This document shows, piece after piece, positions 10,530 to 19,315 of a stretch of DNA of 64,000 nt. The notes beneath the pieces were generated by a model. The model was not told the origin of the DNA, made no database searches, and saw nothing but the letters and a program-made list of their open reading frames with translations. Both the position numbers and the translations under genes were made by a program. Location of the stretch: contig NZ_JAEKIS010000019.1 of NCBI RefSeq assembly GCF_017311415.1, forward strand, positions 17,401 through 81,400, read 5' to 3'. The stretch's first letter is position 1; every line of letters starts with the position of its first letter. The stretch is from Salipiger abyssi. Lineage in GTDB: Bacteria > Pseudomonadota > Alphaproteobacteria > Rhodobacterales > Rhodobacteraceae.

Positions 10530-10558
10530 ACGTAGGGTGGGCAATTGGCCCACCGCAC
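10530..10558. repeat. Dispersed GGTGGGCA palindrome, copy 3
   Basis: CGTAGGGTGGGCAATTGGCC followed by CACCG: arms GGTGGGC (10536-10542) and GCCCACC (10548-10554). Same orientation of the CGTAGG flank as copy 1. Confidence 0.75.
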
Positions 10559-10577
10559 CCGGAGCCGTCTCGCCCGT

Positions 10578-10823
10578 TTACTCCGCGCCCTTCTCCAGCG
10601 CGTCGAGCCGCGCTTTCAGCGCTTCGTTCTCCTCGCGCGCCTTCTGCGCCATGGCGCGCACCGCGTCGAACTCTTCGCGGGTGACGAAATCGCGATCGGC
10701 CAGCCAGCGGTCGATCATCGACTTCATCGCCGTCTCCGCCTCGTCCTTGGCACCCTGCGCCACGCCCATCGCGTTGGTCATCAGCTGCGAGATGTCGTCG
10801 AATACCTTGTTGCGCGTCTGCAT
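10578..10823 (-). CDS. ubiK: Ubiquinone biosynthesis accessory factor UbiK (BMFP family)
   Basis: 81 residues. N-terminal amphipathic region ([23 protein letters not shown]) and a C-terminal coiled coil ([17 protein letters not shown]), the two-part pattern of the BMFP/UbiK family. UbiK of E. coli is a trimeric membrane-associated factor that aids late, aerobic ubiquinone synthesis. It is divergent from lgt. The [10 protein letters not shown] style central motif ([20 protein letters not shown]) is the family's best conserved part. Confidence 0.88.
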   Translation of the reverse strand: MQTRNKVFDDISQLMTNAMGVAQGAKDEAETAMKSMIDRWLADRDFVTREEFDAVRAMAQKAREENEALKARLDALEKGAE

Positions 10824-10920
10824 GGGAGACTCCTGATCCTGAACTCCCTTCCTATATGGGCCGCAACCGCTCCGGCCTCAAGGTTGACTTCCCCGCGAAA
10901 GCCACGGCACTGATGCGCCC

Positions 10921-11808
10921 ATGAAAGCCGCCATTCCCTTTCCGCCGCTCTCCTCCGAGCTGTTCTCGATCTCCATCGGGGGCTTCGAATTTGCCCTGCG
11001 CTGGTACGCGCTGGCCTATATCGCCGGCATCCTGATCGGCTGGCAGCTGGCGGCGGCAGCGGTGAAGCGCAGCGTGCTCTGGCGCAACGACACCCCGCCG
11101 ATGAGCGCGGCGCAGGTCGAGCAGCTCATGACCTGGGTGATTCTCGGCATCATCCTCGGCGGGCGGCTCGGTTTCGTGCTGTTCTACCAGCCGGCCTATT
11201 ACCTCGCCCACCCGGCCGAGATCCTGATGGTCTGGCACGGCGGTATGTCCTTCCATGGCGGGCTCTTGGGCGTGATCCTCGCGGTGCTGGGCTTCTGCCT
11301 CAGGAACCGCATTCCGCTGATGCCCACCGCCGACATGATGGCGCTCGCGGTGCCGCCCGGTCTGCTGCTGGGGCGGATCGCCAATTTCGTCAATGCCGAG
11401 CTCTGGGGCCGGCCCACCGATCTGCCCTGGGGGGTGATATTTCCCGGTGCGGCGGCGCAGGAGTGCGGGCAGGCGCTGGTCGCTGAATGCGCCCGCCACC
11501 CCTCGCAACTCTATGAGGCGGGGCTCGAGGGGCTGCTGCTGGGCGGGCTGCTGATCTGGCTGGCCTTCTTCCGTGGGGCTCTGAAACGGCCGGGCAGGAT
11601 CGCCGGCATTTTCTTTGCCGGCTACGGCATCGCCCGGGTGCTGGTCGAGCTGGTGCGCCAGCCCGACGCGCAATTCGTCTCGCCGGGCAATCCGCTGGGG
11701 CTGGCCTGGCATGTGAACGGCTACGGGCTCACCATGGGGCAGATCCTGTCGCTGCCGATGATCGTCATCGGCCTGTGGCTGGCCATCAGGGCAGGGCGCC
11801 GGACATGA
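10921..11808 (+). CDS. lgt: Prolipoprotein diacylglyceryl transferase
   Basis: 295 residues with about seven membrane segments. The Lgt signature is present: His106 and His112 in HGGMSFHGG, and [15 protein letters not shown] (151-165) that includes the essential Arg and Glu. Moves the diacylglyceryl group from phosphatidylglycerol to the lipobox cysteine, the first step of lipoprotein maturation; several lipoproteins (for example the Tad TPR proteins) in this window are its likely substrates. Its stop overlaps the next start as ATGA. Confidence 0.96.
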   Translation: MKAAIPFPPLSSELFSISIGGFEFALRWYALAYIAGILIGWQLAAAAVKRSVLWRNDTPPMSAAQVEQLMTWVILGIILGGRLGFVLFYQPAYYLAHPAEILMVWHGGMSFHGGLLGVILAVLGFCLRNRIPLMPTADMMALAVPPGLLLGRIANFVNAELWGRPTDLPWGVIFPGAAAQECGQALVAECARHPSQLYEAGLEGLLLGGLLIWLAFFRGALKRPGRIAGIFFAGYGIARVLVELVRQPDAQFVSPGNPLGLAWHVNGYGLTMGQILSLPMIVIGLWLAIRAGRRT

Positions 11809-12866
11809 CCCCGCTGGAGGAGATCCTGCACAAGCGCATCGCCGCCGAGGGGCCGATGAGCATCGCGGAATACATGTCGCTCTGCCTCATGCATCCGCAG
11901 TACGGCTACTATCCGACCCGCGATCCGCTCGGCGCGGCGGGCGATTTCATCACCGCGCCCGAGGTCAGCCAGATGTTCGGCGAGCTGCTGGGGCTCTGTC
12001 TGGCGCAATGCTGGATGGATCAGGGCCGGCCCGAAACCTTTGTGCTGGCCGAGCTGGGGCCGGGCCGGGGCACGCTGATGGCCGACGCCACCCGCGCCAT
12101 GCGCGGGGTGCCCGGCATGCTGGAGGCGGCGCGGCTGCATCTGGTCGAGACCTCGCCGCGGCTGCGCGACGAACAGCGGCGGCGGCTGGGGCCGCTGATG
12201 CCGGTCTGGCACGAGAGCGTCGCCGATCTGCCCGAGGCGCCGCTCTTCCTGCTCGCCAACGAGTTCTTCGACGCGCTGCCGATCCGGCAATTCCTGCGCG
12301 CGGGCGATGCCTGGGCCGAGCGTGTCGTGGGGCTGCGCGACGGCGCGCTGCGCTTCGGGCTGACCGAGCCGGTGGCGCAGGCGGCGCTGGCGCCCCGGCT
12401 GGCGGATACGAGTGAGGGCGATCTGGTCGAAACCTGCGCCCCGGCGCAGGGAATCGCCGAAGAGCTGGGCCGCCGCATCGCCGCGCATGGCGGCGCGGCG
12501 CTGATCGTCGATTACGGCGCCGAGCGCAGCCTTGGCGATACGTTCCAGGCGCTGCGGCGGCATGAACGTGCCGACCCGCTGGCGGCACCGGGAGAGGCCG
12601 ATCTGACCGCGCATGTGGATTTCGGCGCGCTGGCCGAAGCGGCCCCCTGCGCCCATACGCAGCTCACCCCGCAGGGGCTGTTTCTCGAACGCCTCGGTAT
12701 CACCGACCGCGCCCGCGCGCTGGCCGCGAAGCTCTCGGGCGCGGCGCTCGAGTCCCATGTCGCGGCACATCGCCGGTTGACGCATCCCGCCGAAATGGGT
12801 TCGTTGTTCAAGACACTCGGATTCTTCCCCGAAGGTGCGACGCCACCGCCCGGATTGCTGACATGA
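11805..12866 (+). CDS. Class I SAM-dependent methyltransferase, NDUFAF7/DUF185 family
   Basis: 353 residues. N-terminal [18 protein letters not shown] and [18 protein letters not shown] are typical of the family, followed by the SAM-binding motif [12 protein letters not shown] and the [13 protein letters not shown] block. The mitochondrial relative NDUFAF7 methylates an arginine of a complex I subunit; whether this bacterial member does the same is inference. ATG at 11805 overlaps the lgt stop and is preferred over an earlier in-frame ATG inside lgt. The stop overlaps the pgeF start. Confidence 0.9.
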   Translation: MTPLEEILHKRIAAEGPMSIAEYMSLCLMHPQYGYYPTRDPLGAAGDFITAPEVSQMFGELLGLCLAQCWMDQGRPETFVLAELGPGRGTLMADATRAMRGVPGMLEAARLHLVETSPRLRDEQRRRLGPLMPVWHESVADLPEAPLFLLANEFFDALPIRQFLRAGDAWAERVVGLRDGALRFGLTEPVAQAALAPRLADTSEGDLVETCAPAQGIAEELGRRIAAHGGAALIVDYGAERSLGDTFQALRRHERADPLAAPGEADLTAHVDFGALAEAAPCAHTQLTPQGLFLERLGITDRARALAAKLSGAALESHVAAHRRLTHPAEMGSLFKTLGFFPEGATPPPGLLT

Positions 12867-13618
12867 TGCTGGAAATCATCACCTCCCAAAGCCTCTCGCC
12901 GCTGCGGCACGGGTTCTTTACCCGCAAGGGCGGCGCCTCCTCGGGGGTGTTCGCCGGGCTGAACTGCGGTGCCGGCTCGTCGGATCAGTCCGAGATCGTG
13001 GCGATCAACCGCGCCCGCGTCGCCGAGGCGATGGACGTGCCGGTCAGCCATCTGGTCAATGTGCATCAGACCCATTCCGCCCGCGTGGTCACGGTTGATG
13101 GCCCGCATGACGGCCCGGTGCCCGAGGCCGACGGGCTGGTCACAGCGACGCCCGGCGTGGCGCTTTCTGTGCTGACGGCGGATTGCCAGCCGGTGCTGTT
13201 CGCCGATGCGCAGGCCGGGGTGGTGGGCGCCGCCCATGCGGGCTGGCGCGGCGCCATCGACGGGGTGCTGGACGAGACGATTTCCGCGATGGTGGCGCTC
13301 GGCGCCGTGCGCGAAAACATCAAGGCGGTGATCGGCCCGGCGATCAGCCAGCGCGCCTATGAGGTCGGGCCGGAATTCTTTGACGATTTCATGGGCGAGG
13401 ATCCCGGCAACGCCCGGTTCTTTGCTGGCGGGGCGGGGGACCGGCTGCATTTCGATCTGCCGGGCTACGGGCTGCACAAGATGCGCGAGGCCGGGATCGA
13501 GGCGGAGTGGACGCGGCACTGCACCTATTCCGATCCGGAGCGGTTTTTCTCCTATCGCCGCTCCTGCCATGAGAAAGAGGCCGATTACGGGCGGCTGATC
13601 TCGGTGATCCGCCTCTGA
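12863..13618 (+). CDS. pgeF: Peptidoglycan editing factor PgeF (multicopper polyphenol oxidase/laccase-fold family)
   Basis: 251 residues of the YfiH/YlmD fold. Metal-site residues are seen as His71 (NVHQTHSARV), Cys108 (TADCQPVLF) and His125 (AAHAGWRG). Family members have been reported as purine nucleoside phosphorylase/adenosine deaminase-like enzymes and, in E. coli, as a hydrolase that corrects misincorporated serine in peptidoglycan precursors. Third gene of the overlapping lgt operon (ATGA overlap at 12863-12866), which fits an envelope role. Confidence 0.9.
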   Translation: MMLEIITSQSLSPLRHGFFTRKGGASSGVFAGLNCGAGSSDQSEIVAINRARVAEAMDVPVSHLVNVHQTHSARVVTVDGPHDGPVPEADGLVTATPGVALSVLTADCQPVLFADAQAGVVGAAHAGWRGAIDGVLDETISAMVALGAVRENIKAVIGPAISQRAYEVGPEFFDDFMGEDPGNARFFAGGAGDRLHFDLPGYGLHKMREAGIEAEWTRHCTYSDPERFFSYRRSCHEKEADYGRLISVIRL

Positions 13619-13770
13619 CATCGGTGAGATTCGGAAACAAACGGGCGCGATGCCCGAAATTGTCCTCCATTGGTCAAAAACCCGCCTCAATTCGGCAGCA
13701 TGGTTTTCCTCAGGCACGCAGGGGGCACCTGCGCTGACAGGCAAAAGCAAAAAGACCAAGGAGCAGGACC

Positions 13771-13914
13771 ATGACCAAGCAAAGCCGTTTCATCAAATCG
13801 GTCGTCGCCAACGCCAAGAGCGCCGAGGTGACACTGCCCTTCGCGCGCGGTGCCCGCCGTGCCGAGATGATCGCGCGCCGCAAGGGGCAGGCGGCGATTC
13901 TCAAGCGCGCCTGA
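13771..13914 (+). CDS. 47-residue basic protein
   Basis: A short frame beginning MTKQSRFIKSVVANAKSAEV and ending in RAEMIARRKGQAAILKRA. It is rich in Arg, Lys and Ala with few acidic residues. AAGGAG lies 7-8 bases before the ATG, and codon choice matches host genes, which support translation. I recall short proteins of this type (MTKQSRFIKSVV...) in Rhodobacterales without a known function. It could bind nucleic acid, by charge only. It sits alone between pgeF and the Hint gene. Confidence 0.65.
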   Translation: MTKQSRFIKSVVANAKSAEVTLPFARGARRAEMIARRKGQAAILKRA

Positions 13915-14157
13915 AAAAGCACCTGAAAACCGCTCTCGATTCGCCAGAGATTCGGCGGATTGTGGCGGTAACGTTCAGAAATACCTGACAATCCTCGATA
14001 ATGAGCCGGATTGACCGCGAAAAATCGGTCAAATCCGGTTTAATTTTGACAGATCCGGGGCATTGCGGCGTAGTCGTGTTCAACGAAATCGCAATGTCCT
14101 TCTGTCGTTGTTGGTGGGGGCCAACACGGATGTGACCAGCCTTCGAGGGGTGTTCAC

Positions 14158-14949
14158 ATGTCTAGCCTTCACGAGTCTTTCCGTTCCGTCGATCGTGCGG
14201 TTTCTCTGCAAATTTCCCGTAACGCCGGTTCTCTTCGGGACGGGCGACCTCGTCGCGCCTCTTCTCTCATGCGCAAATACGAGGTCGCCGCGTTGTCGCC
14301 GGATCTCTCAATCGCCTTCAACAGCCATATCGCTCCGGCCTCGCCGCTCTTCGAAGAGGCCGCGACTGCCTTTGCGCGCGGCACGCTGATGCCGACCGTG
14401 CGCGGCCCGGTGGCGATCGAGGATCTGCTGCCCGGCGATTATCTCGAAACCAGCGAGGGCGCGCAGCCGGTCACCTGGATCGGCTCTACGACCTATGTGC
14501 CCGGTGTCGACGAGGATGCCACCACGCTGGCCTCTATGGTGCGCATCACCTCGGATGCGTTTGGGCCGGGGCGCCCGATGGGCGACGTTCTGGTCGGTCC
14601 CGCCGCGCGCATGGTGCTCCGGCGCGGGCGGCTGAAATCGCTGATCGGGCAGGAAAAGGTTCTGGTGCCAGTGTCCGATTTCGCCGATGGCGACCGCATC
14701 GTACGCGTCCGCCCCGGCGGGGCGGTGCAGCTCTTCCACGTCATGCTGGGCCGGCACGCGACCATCCGAGTCGGCGGGATCGAGATGGAATCCTATCACC
14801 CGGGCAAGGCGCTGTCGCAGATCAACGGCGACAACACCCGGGCCTTCTTCCTCTCGATGTTCCCCAATATCGACGCGGTGCAGGATTTCGGCGAGCTCAC
14901 CATGACCCGCACCTCGCGCGAGGTGATCGAGAGCCTGACGGCGGTGTGA
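14158..14949 (+). CDS. Hint-domain protein lacking the usual nucleophile cysteine
   Basis: 263 residues. After about 65 residues without recognisable domain comes a Hint (Hedgehog/intein) module of the kind common in Rhodobacterales: FARGTLMPTVRGPVAIEDLLPGD, then PVTWIGSTTYV and a C-terminal part with VLVGPAARMVLRR and LGRHATIRVGGIEMESYHPG. Family members usually begin the module with CFxxGT; here the matching residue is Ala71, so self-cleavage by the standard mechanism is unlikely. There is no obvious signal peptide or adhesin part. GAGGGG precedes the ATG. Function unknown. Confidence 0.82.
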   Translation: MSSLHESFRSVDRAVSLQISRNAGSLRDGRPRRASSLMRKYEVAALSPDLSIAFNSHIAPASPLFEEAATAFARGTLMPTVRGPVAIEDLLPGDYLETSEGAQPVTWIGSTTYVPGVDEDATTLASMVRITSDAFGPGRPMGDVLVGPAARMVLRRGRLKSLIGQEKVLVPVSDFADGDRIVRVRPGGAVQLFHVMLGRHATIRVGGIEMESYHPGKALSQINGDNTRAFFLSMFPNIDAVQDFGELTMTRTSREVIESLTAV

Positions 14950-14958
14950 GCCGACCGC

Positions 14959-15459
14959 TCAGGCGGAGCGGCTGAGCCGCTCTTCGAGCACGTCGAAAGG
15001 CACGCCCGGTTCGTCCTTGGCGCCGCGGATCACCAGCGATGTCTTGACGCTTCCGACATTCTCGGCGGTCAGCAGCTCTCCGGTCAGGAAGCTCTGGAAG
15101 GTCGAGAGATCGGGGGCGACGCATTTCAGGATGAAATCCACCTCGCCGTTCAGCATGTGACACTCGCGCACCAGCGGCCAGGCGCGGCAGCGCTCCTCAA
15201 AGGCGCGCAGGTCGCTCTCGGCCTGGCTTTGCAGCCCGACCATGGCAAAGACCTGCACCTCGAATCCCAGCTCGCGCGGGTCGACATCGGCGTGATAGCC
15301 ACGGATGAAACCCTGTTCCTCCAGGGTGCGCACACGGCGCAGGCAGGGCGGGGCAGAGATGCCCACACGTTTGGCAAGTTCGACATTGGTCATGCGACCG
15401 TCGGCTTGCAGCTCGGCCAGAATCTTTCGGTCGATCGGATCGAGCCGGTTCCCAGGCAT
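14959..15459 (-). CDS. Lrp/AsnC-family transcription regulator
   Basis: 166 residues. N-terminal helix-turn-helix (LDPIDRKILAELQADGRMTNVELAKRVGIS in parts, with SAPPCLRRVRTLEEQGFI) and the C-terminal RAM ligand-binding domain (VFAMVGLQSQ, VRECHMLNGEVDFILKCVAPD). Members sense amino acids and act as octamers. Divergent from trxB; a palindrome in the shared upstream region may be its operator. It converges with the Hint gene, with 9 bases between stops. Confidence 0.93.
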   Translation of the reverse strand: MPGNRLDPIDRKILAELQADGRMTNVELAKRVGISAPPCLRRVRTLEEQGFIRGYHADVDPRELGFEVQVFAMVGLQSQAESDLRAFEERCRAWPLVRECHMLNGEVDFILKCVAPDLSTFQSFLTGELLTAENVGSVKTSLVIRGAKDEPGVPFDVLEERLSRSA

Positions 15460-15515
15460 AGTCTTCCCTCATGTGAATTCGCGATTGTTATACCACCCCC
15501 AGCGCGCTGCGCAAT

Positions 15516-15539
15516 AATGTTTCATATTCGCGAAACATT
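15516..15539. promoter_or_regulatory. Palindrome between lrp-type gene and trxB
   Basis: AATGTTTC (15516-15523), eight bases, GAAACATT (15532-15539): perfect arms in an AT-rich stretch. Lrp/AsnC proteins often bind such AT-rich dyads and regulate themselves; the link is inferred from position. Confidence 0.5.
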
Positions 15540-15650
15540 GTTAATCAATGGGTGTTTTGCCGCGTCAGTTTGCGTCTGGGGTTTGCGCCGCCCCGTGCGG
15601 TAGCTATATGCAGGGCGGAACGCGAATGTCACTGCTTGCGAGGCACCACC

Positions 15651-16655
15651 ATGTCCGACACCCGCCACACCAAGGTTCTTATCATCGGGTCCGGCCCGGC
15701 CGGTTACACCGCCGGGGTCTATGCCTCCCGCGCGATGCTCGAGCCGCTTCTGGTGCAGGGTCTGGAGCCCGGCGGCCAGCTGACCACCACCACCGAGGTG
15801 GAGAACTGGCCCGGCCAGACCGAGATTCAAGGCCCCGAGCTGATGGTCAACATGGAGGCGCATGCGCGCGCCATGGGCACCGAGATCATCGGCGATATCA
15901 TCAGCAAGCTGGAGCTCGAAAAGCGCCCCTTCGTGGCGCATGGCGACAGTGGAACGACCTACACCGCCGACGCGGTGATCCTCGCCACCGGCGCGCGGGC
16001 GAAATGGCTGGGGCTGCCTTCGGAAGACGCCTACAAGGGCTTTGGTGTCTCGGCCTGCGCCACCTGTGACGGGTTCTTCTATCGCGGGCAGGAGATCGTG
16101 GTGATCGGCGGCGGCAACACCGCCGTGGAAGAGGCGCTGTTCCTGACCAATTTCGCCTCGAAGGTGACGCTGATCCACCGCCGCGACGAGCTGCGCGCGG
16201 AAAAGATCCTTCAAGACCGGCTGCTCAAGCATGAAAAGATCGTGCCGCTTTGGCATCACCAGCTTGAGGAAGTCGTGGGCGAGGACAGCCCCAAGGGCGT
16301 GACTGCCGTGCGGGCCAAGGATGTGCGCACCGGCGCGATCACCGAGATCCCGTGCAAGGGTGTGTTTGTCGCCATCGGCCACGCGCCGGCGAACGAGCTG
16401 GTCAAGGATGTGCTGGAGACCCATATGGGCGGCTATGTGAAGACCCAGCCCGACAGCACCGCGACGTCGATCCCTGGCGTGTTCGCCGCCGGCGATCTGA
16501 CCGACCACAAATACCGTCAGGCGGTGACCTCTGCCGGCATGGGCTGCATGGCCGCGCTTGAGGCCGAGCGCTGGCTGGCCGAGCAGGGCATCGACGAGGG
16601 CAAGGATGTCTCCGAGCCGCTGGGCTATGGTGCCGAAACGCCGGTCGCCGGGTGA
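15651..16655 (+). CDS. trxB: Thioredoxin-disulfide reductase
   Basis: 334 residues. FAD-binding GSGPAG (13-18), redox-active Cys136-Ala-Thr-Cys139, NADPH-binding [11 protein letters not shown] and the C-terminal [19 protein letters not shown] flavin motif. Reduces thioredoxin with NADPH in the cytoplasm. The ATG at 15651 gives the standard N terminus ([16 protein letters not shown]); an earlier in-frame ATG has no such support. Confidence 0.97.
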   Translation: MSDTRHTKVLIIGSGPAGYTAGVYASRAMLEPLLVQGLEPGGQLTTTTEVENWPGQTEIQGPELMVNMEAHARAMGTEIIGDIISKLELEKRPFVAHGDSGTTYTADAVILATGARAKWLGLPSEDAYKGFGVSACATCDGFFYRGQEIVVIGGGNTAVEEALFLTNFASKVTLIHRRDELRAEKILQDRLLKHEKIVPLWHHQLEEVVGEDSPKGVTAVRAKDVRTGAITEIPCKGVFVAIGHAPANELVKDVLETHMGGYVKTQPDSTATSIPGVFAAGDLTDHKYRQAVTSAGMGCMAALEAERWLAEQGIDEGKDVSEPLGYGAETPVAG

Positions 16656-16679
16656 GGCGAGCTGATATGCTGTCGATCG

Positions 16680-16710
16680 AAAGGGGCGTGCCGCGGGCGC
16701 GCCCTTTTTT
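16680..16710 (+). terminator. Terminator after trxB
   Basis: AAAGGGGCGTGCC pairs with GGGCGCGCCCTTT across a short loop (one bulged G) and ends in six T at 16705-16710. Confidence 0.85.
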
Positions 16711-16825
16711 CTGAGCTGGCGGTGCCCGATCTCCGGGCAGGCCGCCGTTGCATAACCGCCACGTCGGCGGGAATCGGCCCGGGCGCGAGATTTGGGGTTT
16801 CGCGGTTGCAGCATTCGTGCAATGC

Positions 16826-16839
16826 GTTCACTCGTGAAC
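16826..16839. promoter_or_regulatory. GTTCAC-TC-GTGAAC dyad before the winged-helix/Sat gene
   Basis: A perfect 14-base palindrome centred 26 bases upstream of the start at 16859. Its size and place suit a dimeric winged-helix repressor such as the one encoded by the N-terminal part of the next gene. Confidence 0.45.
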
Positions 16840-16858
16840 ACACTTTGAGTCGCTTGCT

Positions 16859-18937
16859 ATGTCAACGCCTGGTGCGAAACCGATCACGGATGAGGAAGGC
16901 CCGCTCTTCCATCTCCTGCGACAGCTCGATCTGTCGCCGGATGCGTCGCAGCGGCAAATCTCCTCGGCGATCGGCGTTTCTCTGGGGCGGCTCAATGCGC
17001 AACTTCGTGCCGCTGCCGAAGCCGGGTTCATCAAAGTCAGCGAACGTGCCGGGCCGGATCGGCGCCAGCGCTTCGCCTATACGCTGACCTCGCGCGGAGC
17101 GGCGGAAAAGGCCCGTTTGACGGACCGGTTCCTCGCGAGGAAACTCCTGGAATACCAGGTGCTCCATGCAGAACTGACCGGCTCTGCCAGCAGCTACATT
17201 CCACCCACTGACAGGAACAGATTGATGCAAAACTACCTTGCTCCCATTCCGGAGCTGTTCGTTTCCTACGACAGCGCCCAGAAGCTGAAGGTCGAAGCGG
17301 GGGATCTTATCTCGCATGACCTGACCCCGCGCCAGATCTGCGATCTCGAGCTGCTGATGAACGGCGGTTTCCACCCGCTCAAGGGCTTCCTGAGCGAGGA
17401 AGACTACGACGGCGTCGTCGAGAACATGCGCCTCGCCGACGGCGCGCTCTGGCCGATGCCGATCACGCTCGACGTGAGCGAAGCCTTTGCCGAAAAGATC
17501 GAGATCGACCAGGACATCGCCCTGCGCGACCAGGAAGGCGTGATCCTCGCCACCATGACCGTCACCGACAAATGGGTGCCGAACAAATCGCGCGAGGCCG
17601 AAAAGGTCTTTGGTGCCGACGACGATGCGCACCCGGCGGTCAACTACCTGCACAACACCGCCGGCAAGGTCTATCTGGGCGGTCCCATCACCGGCATCCA
17701 GCAGCCGGTGCATTACGATTTCCGCGCCCGCCGCGACACGCCCAACGAGCTGCGCGCCACCTTTCGCAAGCTCGGCTGGCGCAAGGTCGTGGCCTTCCAG
17801 ACCCGTAACCCGCTACACCGCGCCCACCAGGAGCTGACCTTCCGCGCCGCGCGTGAAAGCCAGGCCAACCTGCTGATCCACCCGGTCGTCGGCATGACCA
17901 AACCGGGCGATGTCGATCACTTCACCCGCGTGCGCTGCTACGAGGCGGTTCTCGACAAGTACCCGGCCTCGACCACCACCATGTCGCTGCTGCCGCTCGC
18001 CATGCGCATGGCCGGCCCCCGCGAGGCGGTCTGGCACGGGCTGATCCGCAAGAACTATGGCGTGACCCATTTCATCGTCGGCCGCGACCACGCGGGCCCC
18101 GGCAAGAACTCGGCAGGCGAAGATTTCTACGGTCCCTATGACGCGCAGGAGCTCTTCAAGCAGCACGAGGAAGAGATGGGCATCGAAATGGTGCCGTTCA
18201 AACACATGGTCTATGTGGAAGAGCGCGCCCAGTACGAGCCCAACGACGAGATCGCCGACAAGGACAAGGTCAACATCCTGAACATCTCGGGCACCGAGCT
18301 GCGGCGTCGTCTTCAGGAAGGTCTCGAGATCCCCGAGTGGTTCTCTTTCCCCGAGGTTGTCGCCGAGCTGCGCAAGACCAAGCCGCCGCGCTCGCAGCAG
18401 GGGTTCACCGTGTTCTTCACCGGCTTCTCGGGCTCGGGCAAATCGACCATCGCCAACGCTCTGATGACCAAGCTGATGGAGATGGGCGGTCGTCCGGTGA
18501 CGCTGCTCGACGGCGATATCGTGCGGAAGAACCTCAGCTCCGAGCTGGGTTTCTCGAAAGAGCACCGCGACCTGAACATCCGCCGCATCGGCTATGTCGC
18601 GTCCGAGATCACCAAGAACGGCGGTATCGCGATCTGCGCGCCCATCGCGCCCTACGCGGCCACCCGCCGTGCGGTGCGTGAGGATATCGAGCAGTTCGGC
18701 GCCTTTATCGAGGTGCATGTCGCAACCACGATCGAGGAATGCGAGCGTCGTGACCGCAAGGGGCTATACAAGCTGGCGCGTGAGGGCAAGATCAAGGAGT
18801 TCACCGGGATCTCCGACCCCTACGATGTGCCCGCCAACCCCGAGCTGCGTGTCGAGACCGAGAATGTCGATGTCGACAACTGCGCCCATCAGGTGGTGCT
18901 GAAGCTGGAAAGCATGGGGCTGATCGCCGGCATCTGA
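16859..18937 (+). CDS. sat: Winged-helix (MarR-like, EPS-associated type) regulator in frame with bifunctional sulfate adenylyltransferase/APS kinase
   Basis: 692 codons without a stop. Residues 1-107 match small MarR-type 'EPS-associated' regulators (ASQRQISSAIGVSLGRLNAQL, ending LTDRFLARKLLEYQVLHAEL). After a 15-residue linker, Met123 (ATG at 17225) begins a complete sulfate adenylyltransferase (QTRNPLHRAH at 314-323; GRDHAG) followed by APS kinase (P-loop GFSGSGKST at 522-530). These make APS and then PAPS from sulfate and ATP. An AGGAA lies 7-8 bases before the ATG at 17225, and a start there gives 570 residues, the usual length. So the enzyme may be made alone, as a fusion, or both. See findings. 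Confidence 0.9.
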   Translation: MSTPGAKPITDEEGPLFHLLRQLDLSPDASQRQISSAIGVSLGRLNAQLRAAAEAGFIKVSERAGPDRRQRFAYTLTSRGAAEKARLTDRFLARKLLEYQVLHAELTGSASSYIPPTDRNRLMQNYLAPIPELFVSYDSAQKLKVEAGDLISHDLTPRQICDLELLMNGGFHPLKGFLSEEDYDGVVENMRLADGALWPMPITLDVSEAFAEKIEIDQDIALRDQEGVILATMTVTDKWVPNKSREAEKVFGADDDAHPAVNYLHNTAGKVYLGGPITGIQQPVHYDFRARRDTPNELRATFRKLGWRKVVAFQTRNPLHRAHQELTFRAARESQANLLIHPVVGMTKPGDVDHFTRVRCYEAVLDKYPASTTTMSLLPLAMRMAGPREAVWHGLIRKNYGVTHFIVGRDHAGPGKNSAGEDFYGPYDAQELFKQHEEEMGIEMVPFKHMVYVEERAQYEPNDEIADKDKVNILNISGTELRRRLQEGLEIPEWFSFPEVVAELRKTKPPRSQQGFTVFFTGFSGSGKSTIANALMTKLMEMGGRPVTLLDGDIVRKNLSSELGFSKEHRDLNIRRIGYVASEITKNGGIAICAPIAPYAATRRAVREDIEQFGAFIEVHVATTIEECERRDRKGLYKLAREGKIKEFTGISDPYDVPANPELRVETENVDVDNCAHQVVLKLESMGLIAGI

Positions 18938-18961
18938 GCCGCGTCATACCTGACGAACGAG

Positions 18962-18992
18962 AGGGCCATGCACATTGTGCGTGGCCCTTTTC
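18962..18992 (+). terminator. Terminator after sat
   Basis: AGGGCCATGCAC (18962-18973), three bases, GTGCGTGGCCCT (18977-18988), followed by TTTTC. Confidence 0.85.
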
Positions 18993-19150
18993 TTATGCCG
19001 GGTGAGGGGGCGCTGTGCGGGGCGGCCGCCGCTTTTGAGGCCGTTTGGGCCGTCTGGAATGGGTAGGGAGGATGAGCGCGGCAGCCGAACTCACGCGACG
19101 CGCCGCTCAGATGCGGAAGGATTTCGGTTGTCGTGATTTTCGGAGGGGTT

Positions 19151-19165
19151 TGGTAGCGGAGGAGG
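19151..19165 (+). repeat. Left attachment repeat
   Basis: TGGTAGCGGAGGAGG, identical to 27272-27286 at the 3' end of the tRNA gene. The bases beyond differ at once, so the shared core is 15 bp. Confidence 0.85.
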
Positions 19166-19282
19166 CTACCGATGCAATGTCTGCCAGCATCTAAGGCCGT
19201 CTAAAATACCATTTGTTCACAGCTACTTGATAAGCAAGCATGTCTGCTACCGTCTTGAAATGGGTGCCTAGTTCTGCCAGAT

Positions 19283-19314
19283 TTCTTAGGCAGAGATTAG
19301 GCAGAGGGTTAGGA
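19283..19314 (+). repeat. TTAGGCA motif pair before int
   Basis: TTAGGCA at 19286-19292 and again at 19297-19303, start to start 11 bases, plus a partial TTAGGA at 19309. They lie inside the left end and reach the integrase start codon, so they could be integrase or excisionase sites that also control int. Confidence 0.75.
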
Positions 19315-19315
19315 C

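Larger units (their letters stand above)
10159..10577. other. 419-base gap upstream of rplO; no gene seen
   Basis: No convincing coding frame. It holds two copies of the GGTGGGCA palindrome (10305-10328, 10530-10558). A TTGACA box on the minus strand (10437-10442) could belong to an rplO promoter, but no good -10 box lies at the right distance. Downstream of ubiK and upstream of rplO on the same strand. Confidence 0.6.
18938..19315. other. Gap between sat and integrase; holds left element boundary
   Basis: No gene seen in 378 bases. It contains the sat terminator, the left 15-bp attachment repeat (19151-19165) and the TTAGGCA pair before int (19283-19314). Bases to the left of 19151 are ancestral chromosome; those to the right belong to the mobile element. 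Confidence 0.75.
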
